Assembly: GCF_947497555.1 (NCBI RefSeq)
Contig: NZ_CANMGY010000001.1
Coordinates: 186,001 to 250,000, forward strand
Reading direction: 5' to 3'
Source of the DNA: an uncultured Umboniibacter sp.
Lineage (GTDB): Bacteria > Pseudomonadota > Gammaproteobacteria > Pseudomonadales > DSM-25080
Length of the DNA stretch: 64,000 nucleotides
Within the stretch, counting starts at the first letter, position 1, and each line of letters begins with the position of its first letter. Below the pieces are notes generated by a model that was not told the DNA's origin, did no database searches, and worked only from the letters and a program-made list of their open reading frames with translations. This document shows positions 17,055 to 25,811 of the stretch, piece after piece. The position numbers were made by a program, and so were the translations under genes.

Positions 17055-18182
17055 ATGGCCATCGACATAGCACCCACTGTTCTCTACTCCGCTCAGATTG
17101 GAGTAGTGATGCTTGCTATCGCTCAACTTCTCAGTAAACCAAAGGGTACACAAACCACCTTTCTTATTGGACTGTTGGGTCTTCTCTTAATTCATATATT
17201 TGGTGAGCTTTACATCTACTCTGGCGCCTATCGCTTCGCCCCCTCAATAGCTGGGTTTCAGTTGCCTATTAGAATGATGTTGGGACCTGCTCTCTACTTC
17301 TACGCGTATATTGCTATGTCGGAACGACCCGAGATATCCGTAAAAAAATATCTCGCCGCACTACTCGGACCCCTCGTAATCATTATCGCAATGCTGCCCT
17401 TTGTGATCCTCATTAGTCCCGAGGAAAAACTCGCGCTGGCGAATCCGGCTACCCGCGACCCTGAATTATGGAAGATTGCCGTCTTCACCTGCCTTTTTTC
17501 CGCCGTAGCCTTCGTAGGCTTCACCTTCATCTATTTAGGCGCGGCACTTAGGCTCCATGCGAGGCACCGTCGGAAGCTGATGGACCGGTACGCGGAAATC
17601 GAACAGCGCTCTATGGATTGGTTCAAGGTAATTTTGATTCTCTGGGGGCTAGCTTGGCTGATGTACGCCGCGAAGTTCGCGAGCACCTTTGTGGGGATCA
17701 ACTTACATGTCGTTGGCGCTGTACTGCCAGTAGTTGAAAGCCTTATTTTATTGCTATTTACCCATCTGGCTATCAAACAGACTGAGGTGCAACCTCTTAG
17801 TGAGAAGGAAACCGAATTACAGACGGAGAGAGTGTCGGTCCTCACCTCCGATCAAATGCAACAGATTGCAAACAGACTTTCCTCTTCAATGACTAGCGAT
17901 AAACTCTTCACAGATGAGGAGCTTTCGCTTAATCGCCTGGCAAAGCATGTCGAGGTTAGTGAAAATTATATTTCCGAGACGCTTTCACAATGGTTGAACA
18001 CGAACTTCTATCACTTCGTGAATAGCTATCGAGTAGAAGCCGCTAAACAAATGCTGATCTCCAGCGACAAACTCGTTTCCACTATCGCCTACGAAGTGGG
18101 CTTTAAGTCAAAATCTACTTTTAACTCAGCCTTTAAAAAGCTTGCAGGCACCACCCCGACGGCCTTTAAAAGCGAAACATAA
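17055..18182 (+). CDS. Membrane-bound AraC-family transcription regulator
   Basis: 375 residues. The N-terminal 240 residues contain about seven hydrophobic helices, and the C-terminal 110 residues are an AraC/XylS DNA-binding domain. Both helix-turn-helix units are visible: LSLNRLAKHVEVSENYISET, and VSTIAYEVGFKSKSTFNSAF followed by KKLAGTTPTAF. Regulators of this build may sense a membrane or periplasmic signal directly. The next gene, a DUF2306 membrane protein 115 bases downstream, is a plausible target. A strong hairpin without a T-run separates them. Confidence 0.88.
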   Translation: MAIDIAPTVLYSAQIGVVMLAIAQLLSKPKGTQTTFLIGLLGLLLIHIFGELYIYSGAYRFAPSIAGFQLPIRMMLGPALYFYAYIAMSERPEISVKKYLAALLGPLVIIIAMLPFVILISPEEKLALANPATRDPELWKIAVFTCLFSAVAFVGFTFIYLGAALRLHARHRRKLMDRYAEIEQRSMDWFKVILILWGLAWLMYAAKFASTFVGINLHVVGAVLPVVESLILLLFTHLAIKQTEVQPLSEKETELQTERVSVLTSDQMQQIANRLSSSMTSDKLFTDEELSLNRLAKHVEVSENYISETLSQWLNTNFYHFVNSYRVEAAKQMLISSDKLVSTIAYEVGFKSKSTFNSAFKKLAGTTPTAFKSET

Positions 18183-18213
18183 CAAGGTAATGATCAACGA
18201 AGCAGACTAATAA

Positions 18214-18235
18214 GTCCGAATGTGCCCATTCGGAC
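18214..18235. other. Hairpin between AraC and DUF2306 genes
   Basis: A perfect 9-base stem, GTCCGAATG with its complement, and a 4-base loop TGCC. No T-run follows, so it is not a classical terminator. It could slow transcription, protect an mRNA 3' end or be a repeat-type element. Confidence 0.4.
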
Positions 18236-18297
18236 GACAGTATCACCTCTCCCTCCGATAATGTGTCCATATCTTTCACATTTTAGGGGACCTTGTT

Positions 18298-19182
18298 TTG
18301 GATAACACATCGACAGGCATTTCGCTTAGCAACGTAGACAACAGCACGAATAGTCAGCAACCCAAAGACTCTAGCAGGCTTGCCAATCTAGGCCTTAAGT
18401 ATTCCGCTTTGTTTTGGTTCCTCGCCATCATGGCCGGTCAGTGGCTCTTCTTCTACTACCTCATTTCCTTTTACGGTCTATCCGTTATCAATGACAACAT
18501 GGAAATCTGGAACCGCTGGGAAGCGATGGGAAGCTCACCCTACAAGGCAGGTGATAGCACTGGTAATGCGATGTTTGCCGCTCACACCCTAGGCGCAGGG
18601 ATTGTTGCTTTCGGTGGCGCATTGCAACTTATTCCAAAACTTCGCAGCATTGTGCCAACTTTCCACAAAGTTAATGGTTATATTTATTTAACCACAGTGA
18701 TGTGCCTAGCGCTGTCGGGCTTTTATCTATCGTGGATACGCGAGGCCAGCCCCAACGCCATCTCCGCCATTGGCACTAGCATTAATGGCTTTCTGATTAT
18801 TGGCTTCGCCTACCTGACGGTAAAGACTGCACGAATCAGAAGAATTCAACAACATCGCCGTTGGGCCATCAGACTATTCCTAGTAAGTAATGCTCAATGG
18901 TTTCTGCGTGTGGGAGTTTTCAGCTATCTAATAACCGGTACAGTTATGGGCACTGAACCAGCGTTTGGCGACCCGTTCTTCTCGGTTTGGACCTTCGCCT
19001 GCTTCCTACTACCCTTGTTAACCGCGGAACTCTATTTCTTCGCTAGCAGGAGCAGCAGCGCTAGCTTAAAGCTTATCACTAGCCTGTTTTTGATTGTCTT
19101 AACGATCTTAATGTTGATTGGTGTGTTTGGCCTCACACCCTTTCTGCTTCAGGTGATGAGCGGAGAGCCAATTGCCTTCTAA
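18298..19182 (+). CDS. DUF2306 membrane protein
   Basis: 294 residues and about seven to eight hydrophobic segments. The conserved DUF2306 features are HTLGAGIVAFGGALQLIP, FHKVNGYIYL and QQHRRWAIRLFLVSNAQW, with histidines facing the membrane that suggest a haem or quinone site. The function of the family is unknown. The start is TTG: AGGGGA lies 8 bases upstream and no ATG occurs before the second half of the first loop. It follows the membrane AraC regulator on the same strand. A tetranucleotide repeat begins 8 bases after the stop. Confidence 0.75.
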   Translation: MDNTSTGISLSNVDNSTNSQQPKDSSRLANLGLKYSALFWFLAIMAGQWLFFYYLISFYGLSVINDNMEIWNRWEAMGSSPYKAGDSTGNAMFAAHTLGAGIVAFGGALQLIPKLRSIVPTFHKVNGYIYLTTVMCLALSGFYLSWIREASPNAISAIGTSINGFLIIGFAYLTVKTARIRRIQQHRRWAIRLFLVSNAQWFLRVGVFSYLITGTVMGTEPAFGDPFFSVWTFACFLLPLLTAELYFFASRSSSASLKLITSLFLIVLTILMLIGVFGLTPFLLQVMSGEPIAF

Positions 19183-19189
19183 CCCGATT

Positions 19190-19238
<49 letters not shown>

Positions 19239-19338
19239 GGAAACGCTTCGGGGCCATCCCATTAAGGTGGGCTCGCAGCTTCCTTGAGCAAACGATGAAA
19301 TGTAATTCTAAAGTCAGTCAGACAAAACTAGCAGACAT

Positions 19339-19362
19339 AAAAAAAGCACGCTAATGCGTGCT
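19339..19362 (-). terminator. Intrinsic terminator of cold-shock gene
   Basis: On the minus strand AGCACGC and GCGTGCT form a 7-base stem with a 4-base loop, followed by six T. It lies 20 bases beyond the cold-shock stop codon. Confidence 0.85.
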
Positions 19363-19382
19363 CTTTTATCAACAAAGGTCGA

Positions 19383-19586
19383 TTAAGCTGCTGTTACGTT
19401 CTCAGCCTGTGGACCTTTCTGACCAGTTGTAACATCAAAAGTTACCGCTTGGCCTTCAGCTAAGGTTTTGAAACCTGTGCCGTTGATTGCAGAGTGGTGA
19501 ACGAAAACGTCAGGACCAGACTCTTGCTGAATGAAACCGAAACCTTTAGTTTCGTCGAACCACTTAACTACGCCAGTTGTAGACAT
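19383..19586 (-). CDS. Cold-shock domain protein (CspA family)
   Basis: 67 residues, the normal CspA size. RNP1 is KGFGFIQQ and RNP2 is VFVHHSAI; the start [12 protein letters not shown] and the end GPQAENVTA are typical. It binds single-stranded RNA and DNA and acts as an RNA chaperone. The chosen ATG has AGGA at proper spacing; the longer open frame upstream belongs to the leader. That leader contains a small CCCC/GGGG hairpin (19617-19627), as expected for a gene controlled through its mRNA structure. Confidence 0.95.
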   Translation of the reverse strand: MSTTGVVKWFDETKGFGFIQQESGPDVFVHHSAINGTGFKTLAEGQAVTFDVTTGQKGPQAENVTAA

Positions 19587-19789
19587 AATAATATTTCCTA
19601 AATGTAAAAATGTTTTCCCCTTTGGGGACGAATCGCTGAGTGTTGCCGATTCATTCATATCTTCGGGGATTTCACATCTAGGCTTTCGCTAAGAGGGGTC
19701 TTCTCGGAGGTACAATGAAACTTACAATGTTCAACAGCGACCACTATACAGCAGAATGCGGCGAATGCCAATAAGTTATCGTTAATATT

Positions 19790-20425
19790 TTATTTCGCCA
19801 TGAACGGATTTAGGATCAAGCCCTGCAACCCAGAGAAACGGATGGGGGCGTCGAGCACTGCAAAGCAGATACAATCTTCTTCCATTCCCGCCACCGGCTG
19901 GTGTTCGGTAGTCTCGTTAGCGACGATGAAGTCACCTTCGTTGTAGCGACCCATTTCATCGGAAAACGAACCTTTCAATACTAAGGTAATTTCATTTCCA
20001 CGGTGAGAATGCTGGGGCAACTTTGAGCCGGCTAAGATCTTGTAGAAGCGACCAACGTAGCGAGGGTCCCCTGTTTCAACATCAAAGGTTTGTACTGACT
20101 TGAACATACCCTTCCAGTTCAACTGATCAAGCCCCTGTGGGACGAGTCGCCAGAGTGGCTTCGGTAAACCTGGCACGGTTGCGGGATCAGCTTCGACATC
20201 TCTAACTTGATCCAGAGACGCCATCATTCGATCAAAAAGCTCAGGGCTAACTTGTTCTCCCGAACTCTCCACTACCATTTCTGCCGCTAAAGACTCGTAC
20301 TGTTTATACGTCTTACAGCAGCTCTCACACATATCGATGTGACACGCCACGATGAGACCCAGTGAATCGGTAAGGAGTCCACTTGCATGCTTTAGAAGCA
20401 CTTCGTTCGACGGATGATGATTCAT
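19790..20425 (-). CDS. chrR: ChrR-type zinc anti-sigma factor with cupin domain
   Basis: 211 residues. The N-terminal anti-sigma domain has the zinc motif HIDMCESC (H-x3-C-x2-C) plus an upstream histidine. The C-terminal half is a ChrR-like cupin with QHSHRGNEITLVLKG and TEHQP, keeping the H-x-H, E and H ligands. In Rhodobacter sphaeroides ChrR holds the sigma factor until singlet oxygen or a related signal releases it. The gene begins one base after the stop of the sigma gene, so the pair is made together. A matching promoter lies before the divergent operon. Confidence 0.92.
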   Translation of the reverse strand: MNHHPSNEVLLKHASGLLTDSLGLIVACHIDMCESCCKTYKQYESLAAEMVVESSGEQVSPELFDRMMASLDQVRDVEADPATVPGLPKPLWRLVPQGLDQLNWKGMFKSVQTFDVETGDPRYVGRFYKILAGSKLPQHSHRGNEITLVLKGSFSDEMGRYNEGDFIVANETTEHQPVAGMEEDCICFAVLDAPIRFSGLQGLILNPFMAK

Positions 20426-20426
20426 A

Positions 20427-20966
20427 CTAATTTACACTCATAAAGTTCTCGAACTTCTTCATCGCCAATCGCAACCTACTTTTCACGGTGCCGAGAGGGA
20501 CGTCAAGGTCGAGCGCAATCTCACTCTGTGATTTTGCTTCGAAAAACGTTTTGTATACCACCTGACGCTGTTCGATAGTTAGGTGGTCAAGAAGCTTACG
20601 TACCGTGGCTAAATTTAGATCACTATCTGGATCTATTTCAGCACTCTCGTCCGGGAGGTCCGGCCACAGCTCACTACTCGTCATGGGCTGCCGGCCTTGC
20701 TTGCGGAGCCAATCGATCTTTTTATTACGAGCAATCGTGTAAATCCAAGTCGTAGCAGAGGCTTTCGAGCTATTGAATTGCGAGGCTCTGTCCCACACGG
20801 TGAACAGTGATTCTTGAATAATTTCCTCGGCATTCTCGGAGGAAAGACCACCCTTTCGGAGAAACGCCTTGAGCTTTGGGGCGATATTGTTGAACAGCTG
20901 GGAAAAGGCCTGACGATCTCGATCGTTGGCAATACGTGTCATCAGCTCGTTTAGATTAGGTTCCAT
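20427..20966 (-). CDS. rpoE: ECF sigma factor of the RpoE/ChrR (ECF11) type
   Basis: 179 residues from the ATG giving MEPNLNELMTRIAND; a TTG seven codons upstream is open too. Region 2 contains AEEIIQESLFTVWDRA and SATTWIYTIARNKKIDWLRK. Region 4 contains LTIEQRQVVYKTFFEAKSQS and VPLGTVKSRLRLAMKK. The directly following ChrR gene identifies the group: sigma factors activated by photo-oxidative stress. The likely target, TGATCC-N18-TAATGC, stands before the facing NTF2-SDR-FAD-DUF1365-cyclopropane synthase operon. No clear copy of that element was found before the sigma gene itself. Confidence 0.9.
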   Translation of the reverse strand: MEPNLNELMTRIANDRDRQAFSQLFNNIAPKLKAFLRKGGLSSENAEEIIQESLFTVWDRASQFNSSKASATTWIYTIARNKKIDWLRKQGRQPMTSSELWPDLPDESAEIDPDSDLNLATVRKLLDHLTIEQRQVVYKTFFEAKSQSEIALDLDVPLGTVKSRLRLAMKKFENFMSVN

Positions 20967-21057
20967 TGAACATACCACAGTTGTCAAGCCAATACAGTAA
21001 TGGATTCATAAACGGTGGTAAAGCTCGACAATTACGTAAACGCAAAAGGTTGTAATG

Positions 21058-21087
21058 TGATCCACACTTGTGCAGCGCTCGTAATGC
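21058..21087 (+). promoter_or_regulatory. ECF11-type promoter
   Basis: TGATCC, 18 bases, then TAATGC. This agrees with the -35 and spacing known for RpoE of the ChrR group in Rhodobacter sphaeroides. Predicted transcription start is near 21093, which lies before the chosen NTF2 start codon but after the longer alternative start. Confidence 0.7.
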
Positions 21088-21116
21088 GTCTAAGTCAAAT
21101 AAAGGATGGTCACGTT

Positions 21117-21626
21117 ATGGATCAAATCATCGAACAGGAGTCCTCTTCAGCGGCCATGTCGCAGACTGGTGTCAACCTGCTTGAAAGAGATCTTTCAAGT
21201 TGTTCAGCCCCAGTTAAAGCGGTTTGCGAACTGTTTGCAAACTTGACTTCGCAACAGGTCACGAAAGCAAATTTTTCGCGGGCTTACCGCTCCGATATCG
21301 TGTTCACAGACCCGCTGCACGTCATCAACGGCTTAGATGAATTAGTTAATTACAGTGAAAGCCTCTACACCAACGTAGAAAGTTGCCGCTTCGAGTTTGA
21401 AAGGATCTTAGAACGCCAGGGTGAGGCTACACTGATCTGGAAGATGCATTTAGTCCACCCGAAGCTCAACGGTGGCAAGCTCGTTTTGGTACCGGGGGTC
21501 ACCCACGTCCTATTCGAAGATAGAATTTACTACCATCGGGACTATTTTGATGCCGGCGCGATGCTTTATGAACAACTCCCGGTCCTGAAGCAGGTTATTG
21601 GTTGGCTAAAGGCTCGACTTAAATGA
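21117..21626 (+). CDS. NTF2-like (SnoaL-type) protein, first gene of sigma-controlled operon
   Basis: 169 residues. The chosen start MDQIIEQESS follows AAAGGA and lies downstream of the ECF-type promoter. A longer frame of 34 extra codons would begin before that promoter. The fold is suggested by RAYRSDIVFTDPLHVINGLDE, WKMHLVHPK and the final RDYFDAGAMLYEQLPVL, typical of SnoaL-like domains in photo-oxidative stress operons. Function is unknown. The stop overlaps the SDR start (ATGA). Confidence 0.8.
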   Translation: MDQIIEQESSSAAMSQTGVNLLERDLSSCSAPVKAVCELFANLTSQQVTKANFSRAYRSDIVFTDPLHVINGLDELVNYSESLYTNVESCRFEFERILERQGEATLIWKMHLVHPKLNGGKLVLVPGVTHVLFEDRIYYHRDYFDAGAMLYEQLPVLKQVIGWLKARLK

Positions 21627-22420
21627 ATCATCGTTATACTAGCGCTTGGGTTACGGGCGGTTCCAAGGGAATCGGCAGATCTCTGGTTGAAGCGCTAAGC
21701 AGTCAAAGCAATCAGGTCTTCGTGTCAGCTCGCCAGTCCCAAGAACTGCAAGATGCAACCGCCGAAGACCATGTTCACTCTGTCCCCTTCGACGCCACCG
21801 ACCAGCAAACTATCGTTGCTGCACAGCGTAGAGTCGCTCAGCAAACCGACTCGCTAGACCTCTTGGTAGTTAATGCTGGAATCTGCGAGTACTTTGACTC
21901 TCACAGCCTATCTAGCGAAGTTGCGGAACGTGTGATGCAAGTCAACTACATCGCCTCCGTGCAACTTATCGAAGCAGCGTTGCCGCTTCTTCGAGCTGCC
22001 GTGCGAAGAGGAAGAAAACCGGTGATTAGCGTAATCTCCAGCAGCATCGTCTTCTTACCTCTGCCAAAATCCGCAGCCTATGCCGCCTCAAAAGCCGCAC
22101 TCACTCAATTTTGTGAGGCGTTAAGATACGATCTGGCGAATGAGGGCATCGAACTACAGTTAGTTTTCCCAGGCTTTGTTGAAACGCCACTCACTGATAA
22201 AAATGATTTTGATATGCCTTTCAGAATTACCAGTCAGGACGCGGCACGACGAATACTGAGAGGGCTTGTGAAAGGTACCGCCAACCTCCAATTCCCGAAG
22301 CGTTTTACCTTTTGGCTAGTAATTATTGATAGTTTGCCCGCCGCACTAAAAAGCTGGCTACTACGCAAGATGTCACCGATAAAAAATTTAAAAAGAGACG
22401 ACCATGACGAGCAAACTTAA
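21623..22420 (+). CDS. Short-chain dehydrogenase/reductase
   Basis: 265 residues. The cofactor motif VTGGSKGIGRSLVEAL, the NAG motif VVNAGICEY, the catalytic serine in SVISSSIVF and YAASKAAL for Tyr-x3-Lys are all present. It belongs to the classical NAD(P) oxidoreductases. Position between the NTF2 and FAD genes, with overlaps on both sides (4 and 17 bases), ties it to lipid modification under the ECF sigma factor. The substrate is unknown. Confidence 0.88.
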   Translation: MNHRYTSAWVTGGSKGIGRSLVEALSSQSNQVFVSARQSQELQDATAEDHVHSVPFDATDQQTIVAAQRRVAQQTDSLDLLVVNAGICEYFDSHSLSSEVAERVMQVNYIASVQLIEAALPLLRAAVRRGRKPVISVISSSIVFLPLPKSAAYAASKAALTQFCEALRYDLANEGIELQLVFPGFVETPLTDKNDFDMPFRITSQDAARRILRGLVKGTANLQFPKRFTFWLVIIDSLPAALKSWLLRKMSPIKNLKRDDHDEQT

Positions 22421-23666
22421 AATCGCCGTAATCGGCGGTGGTATTTCCGGCCTAACCGCAGCACATCTATTATCAGAAAAACATACCGTCAGCCTCTTCG
22501 AAGCCGGCGATTATCTTGGCGGTCATACTAACACTGAAGATGTGACAATAGACGGCAAGCGCTATGCGGTGAACACCGGCTTCATTGTGTTTAATGACTG
22601 GACCTACCCCAATTTTATTAAGCTGATGGATAGCTTGGATGTTCAATCGGAAGACTCCGATATGAGCTTTTCGGTTCATTGCGAGAACTCCGGCCTCGAA
22701 TATGCCGGAACCAACATCGCTACGCTGTTCGCCCAAAAGCGCAACCTGTTCAAGCCAAGCTATTGGAAGATGTTGTTGGATATCATTAAGTTCAATAAAC
22801 AGGCAAAGCTCCTCCTCGAGGCGAATGAGGTCCCCAACGTTACGCTTGGCGAATATATCGACAGCGAAGGGTTTGGGAGGCTATTTCGAGACAAGTACAT
22901 CATCCCCATGGGGGCGGCTATTTGGTCAGCCTCAGAAGAGGTGATGCTCTCGTTCCCGTTACCGTTCTTTTTAAAGTTTTTTAACAATCACGGTTTACTC
23001 AACGTTGAAAACAGGCCGCAGTGGCGGGTGATTAGTGGCGGTTCGCGAAGTTATGTGAAACCCTTAAGCCAGAGATTTTCAGAGCGTGCGGTCACCAACC
23101 GCCCCGTGGAATCTGTCACTAGATCAGCGAATGGTGTGCGGATAAATTTTGCCGATGGCGAGCTGGCTCAATTTGATGAAGTGGTCTTCGCCTGTCACAG
23201 CGATCAGGCTTTAGCGCTACTAACTGACAGCACGGAGCATGAGAAAGAGATCCTAGGCGCCATCCCCTACCAGCATAACGACGTGGTACTGCATACGGAT
23301 AAGCGCTTAATGCCAAAACGTCGTGCCGCCTGGGCATCTTGGAATTATCACATTCCGCAGCGCCTGACCGACCAAGCTACGGTCACCTATCACATGAATC
23401 GACTCCAAAACTTCGATGATTGCCCTGAAGAGTTGCTAGTCACTTTGAACCGCAGCCAAGATATAGATCCAAGCAAGATCATTAAGTCGTTCAGCTACGC
23501 CCACCCTGTTTTCAGTGGTGACGGTGAAATCGCTCAGGGGCGATGGAAAGAAATCAGTGGCCACAACCGAAGTCACTTTTGTGGCGCCTATTGGCGCAAT
23601 GGTTTCCACGAAGACGGCGTTTTCAGTGCAGTGCGTGTAGCGGAACATTTTGGAATCAGCCTTTGA
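22404..23666 (+). CDS. FAD-dependent amine-oxidase-like oxidoreductase
   Basis: 420 residues. The N-terminal dinucleotide motif is IAVIGGGISGLTAAHLL, then EAGDYLGGHTNTE, typical of the NAD(P)-binding Rossmann/amine oxidoreductase proteins encoded beside DUF1365 and cyclopropane synthase genes. The C-terminal FAD contact region is SGDGEIAQGRW and FCGAYWRNGFHEDG. Related proteins are suggested to desaturate or further oxidise methylated membrane fatty acids. Acting on membrane lipids here is an inference from the neighbours. It overlaps the SDR gene by 17 bases and ends two bases before the DUF1365 gene. Confidence 0.88.
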   Translation: MTSKLKIAVIGGGISGLTAAHLLSEKHTVSLFEAGDYLGGHTNTEDVTIDGKRYAVNTGFIVFNDWTYPNFIKLMDSLDVQSEDSDMSFSVHCENSGLEYAGTNIATLFAQKRNLFKPSYWKMLLDIIKFNKQAKLLLEANEVPNVTLGEYIDSEGFGRLFRDKYIIPMGAAIWSASEEVMLSFPLPFFLKFFNNHGLLNVENRPQWRVISGGSRSYVKPLSQRFSERAVTNRPVESVTRSANGVRINFADGELAQFDEVVFACHSDQALALLTDSTEHEKEILGAIPYQHNDVVLHTDKRLMPKRRAAWASWNYHIPQRLTDQATVTYHMNRLQNFDDCPEELLVTLNRSQDIDPSKIIKSFSYAHPVFSGDGEIAQGRWKEISGHNRSHFCGAYWRNGFHEDGVFSAVRVAEHFGISL

Positions 23667-23668
23667 GT

Positions 23669-24424
23669 ATGCGTTCTGCCATTTATCGGGGAGTTGTGGT
23701 GCACACCCGTCACTCTCCCCGCTACCATAGCTTTAATTATCATACTCACATGCTCTACCTTGATCTGGACGAGCTCGAGCAGCTCTCCCGATCAATTACA
23801 CTATTCAGCGTGAACCGCTTCAATCTGATCGGTTTCCATCGTAAGGATTATCTGCAATCCTACCATGATGATTTAAAAGCAGATGTTATTGAAACCATTC
23901 TTCAGGACGAACTAGGGCAGGGGTTGGTGACCGATAGGCCAATCACCCGGGTTAGCCTTTTAACGCAACCAAGATACTTTGGCCTAAGTTTTAATCCACT
24001 AAGTCTTTTCTATTGCTATGACGACGCTGAGGAATTAGTTTGTATCGTTGGCGAAGTCCACAATACTCCATGGAACCAACGCCATCGCTATATTATCCCG
24101 TGCCTTCCCGGTAAAGAGTGGCAGTACCAACACGCGAAGGACTTCCATGTCTCGCCATTCAACCCAATGAACCTTAATTATCATTGGACATTGTCGTTGG
24201 TAGACGAACACCTAAAGGTGGTGATTGACGCGCGAGTTCAACAGCAAGAGGAAGAGCGACACTTCGTTGCTGCGATGCGTTTAAGCCGTACTTCGGTAAA
24301 CCGTATGCCCTCCCTACTAATCCGCTACCCACTAAGCGCCGTAACAACTGTTATTAGAATTTACGGCCAGGCTTTAAAGCTGTGGCTAAAGAAAGTCCCA
24401 TTTTACAGTCACCCAGAATCGTGA
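23669..24424 (+). CDS. DUF1365 protein
   Basis: 251 residues from the chosen ATG (MRSAIYRGVVVHTRHSP), the family-typical start; a longer frame overlapping the FAD gene is a shadow. Conserved blocks seen are FNYHTHMLYLDLDEL, TQPRYFGLSFNPLSLFYCYD and VHNTPWNQRHRY. The family is almost always encoded between an FAD oxidoreductase and a cyclopropane synthase homologue, as here. Its biochemical role is unknown; a step in modified fatty acid synthesis is likely. Confidence 0.9.
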   Translation: MRSAIYRGVVVHTRHSPRYHSFNYHTHMLYLDLDELEQLSRSITLFSVNRFNLIGFHRKDYLQSYHDDLKADVIETILQDELGQGLVTDRPITRVSLLTQPRYFGLSFNPLSLFYCYDDAEELVCIVGEVHNTPWNQRHRYIIPCLPGKEWQYQHAKDFHVSPFNPMNLNYHWTLSLVDEHLKVVIDARVQQQEEERHFVAAMRLSRTSVNRMPSLLIRYPLSAVTTVIRIYGQALKLWLKKVPFYSHPES

Positions 24425-24472
24425 TAAGAATCAGGACTATACTGATCGAGAACGTTAGGCAAGGAATAAGAA

Positions 24473-25687
24473 ATGAAAGCTGCTACTCGCAATGCTGACC
24501 AAGCAAACCCCCTAAAATTAACTTGGGCTCAGCGATTGATATTTAATAACCTCAGTTCACTTACCGGCGCTCACCTCACCATTCTCGATAATGGCAACAC
24601 CCGCAACTTCGGCGACCCACACAGCAGCCTCAAAGCAGTGATTAAAGTGAATCACGCTCGCTTCTACTCGGATCTTGTCCTCGGCGGAACCATTGGTGCT
24701 GGCGAATCATTCATGGCCGGTGACTGGGAAACACCTGATCTCACCGCGGTGATTCAAATCATGGCGAAAAATATGGGAGTTACCTCGAAGTTCGATGCAG
24801 GTTTAGCTAAGCTCATCAAACCGCTAAATAAATTTTATCACTGGCGCAATCGAAATTCAGAGCGTCAGGCGAGAAACAATATCGCTCGACACTACGATCT
24901 AGGGAACGACTTCTTCAAAACCTTCCTCGATCCTACTATGTCCTACTCGGCAGCGCCGTTCGCAAAGGGCGAGAGCACCATGGAACAGGCTTCGCTAGCG
25001 AAATTCGCCGCCATGGCAGAGCAACTAGAGCTCAAAGCAGAAGACTCTCTGGTAGAAATCGGCACTGGGTGGGGAGGGTTTGCCATCTATGCCGCCGAAA
25101 AGATTGGCTGCCATGTGACGACGACCACCATTTCAGAAGAGCAGCATGCGTACACCAAAGCACTCATAGAAGAACGTGGTTTGGCTGAGAAAATTACCCT
25201 CTTGAAAGATGATTACCGAGCGTTACACGGTAGGTTCGATAAGCTAGCTTCCATTGAAATGATTGAGGCGGTTGGCTGGCAATATCTTGACACATACTTC
25301 GGCACGCTGAAGCGTCTGCTAAAGCCGGGCGGCAAGGCAGTCATTCAGGCAATCACTATTCCCGAGGATCGTTATGAATCGGCTAAGAATGATGTCGACT
25401 TCATCCAGAAATACATCTTTCCAGGTGGTTTTTTGCCTTCCGTCTCGGCTATTTCAACTCACGCGGGGAGTCAAGGTCTCTACTTAAGTAATTACTATGA
25501 CTTCGGTTTAGGTTATGCCGAAACGCTCGCCTGCTGGCGAAAGCGCTTTGAGGAGAATCTATCACTAATTAAGTCCCAAGGGCTGTCCGATACGTTCATT
25601 AACATGTGGCGTTTCTACTTGAGTTACTGCGAGGGCGGATTCCGCGAACAGAAGATTGGCGTCGGCCACTTCACTTTTACTAATTAA
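24473..25687 (+). CDS. cfa: Cyclopropane-fatty-acid synthase family methyltransferase
   Basis: 404 residues. The SAM-binding motif VEIGTGWGGFAIYAAE begins near residue 193. RHYDLGNDFFKTFLDPTMSYS and FIQKYIFPGGFLPS are highly typical of cyclopropane synthases. It would transfer a methylene or methyl group from SAM to the double bond of membrane phospholipid fatty acids. As last gene of the ECF-type operon, it may make a methylated or furan-type fatty acid rather than a plain cyclopropane, as homologues in ChrR regulons do. AAGGA stands 7 bases before the ATG. Confidence 0.92.
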   Translation: MKAATRNADQANPLKLTWAQRLIFNNLSSLTGAHLTILDNGNTRNFGDPHSSLKAVIKVNHARFYSDLVLGGTIGAGESFMAGDWETPDLTAVIQIMAKNMGVTSKFDAGLAKLIKPLNKFYHWRNRNSERQARNNIARHYDLGNDFFKTFLDPTMSYSAAPFAKGESTMEQASLAKFAAMAEQLELKAEDSLVEIGTGWGGFAIYAAEKIGCHVTTTTISEEQHAYTKALIEERGLAEKITLLKDDYRALHGRFDKLASIEMIEAVGWQYLDTYFGTLKRLLKPGGKAVIQAITIPEDRYESAKNDVDFIQKYIFPGGFLPSVSAISTHAGSQGLYLSNYYDFGLGYAETLACWRKRFEENLSLIKSQGLSDTFINMWRFYLSYCEGGFREQKIGVGHFTFTN

Positions 25688-25754
25688 ACCTAAGGCGTCG
25701 ATACCAATCACGGCTTAACACTCCTTTTTTAAGGCTCTATACCCTTGCCTCAAA

Positions 25755-25804
25755 TCGCCTTGGCAGCAGCTCTCTACCCTTCAACGGGTTCTTAGCCAAG
25801 GCGA
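25755..25804. terminator. Large inverted repeat, probable terminator
   Basis: TCGCCTTGGC and its complement GCCAAGGCGA enclose 30 bases that contain a smaller ACCC/GGGT hairpin. T-rich sequence follows on the plus side. It lies between the convergent cyclopropane synthase and TraB/GumN genes. Confidence 0.6.
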
Positions 25805-25811
25805 GCTTCTT

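Noticed and set aside
24443-24472. TGATCG-N18-TAAGAA before the cyclopropane synthase gene resembles an ECF11 promoter
   Set aside because: Transcription would start inside the coding region after the ATG, so it cannot serve this gene; a chance match is more likely.
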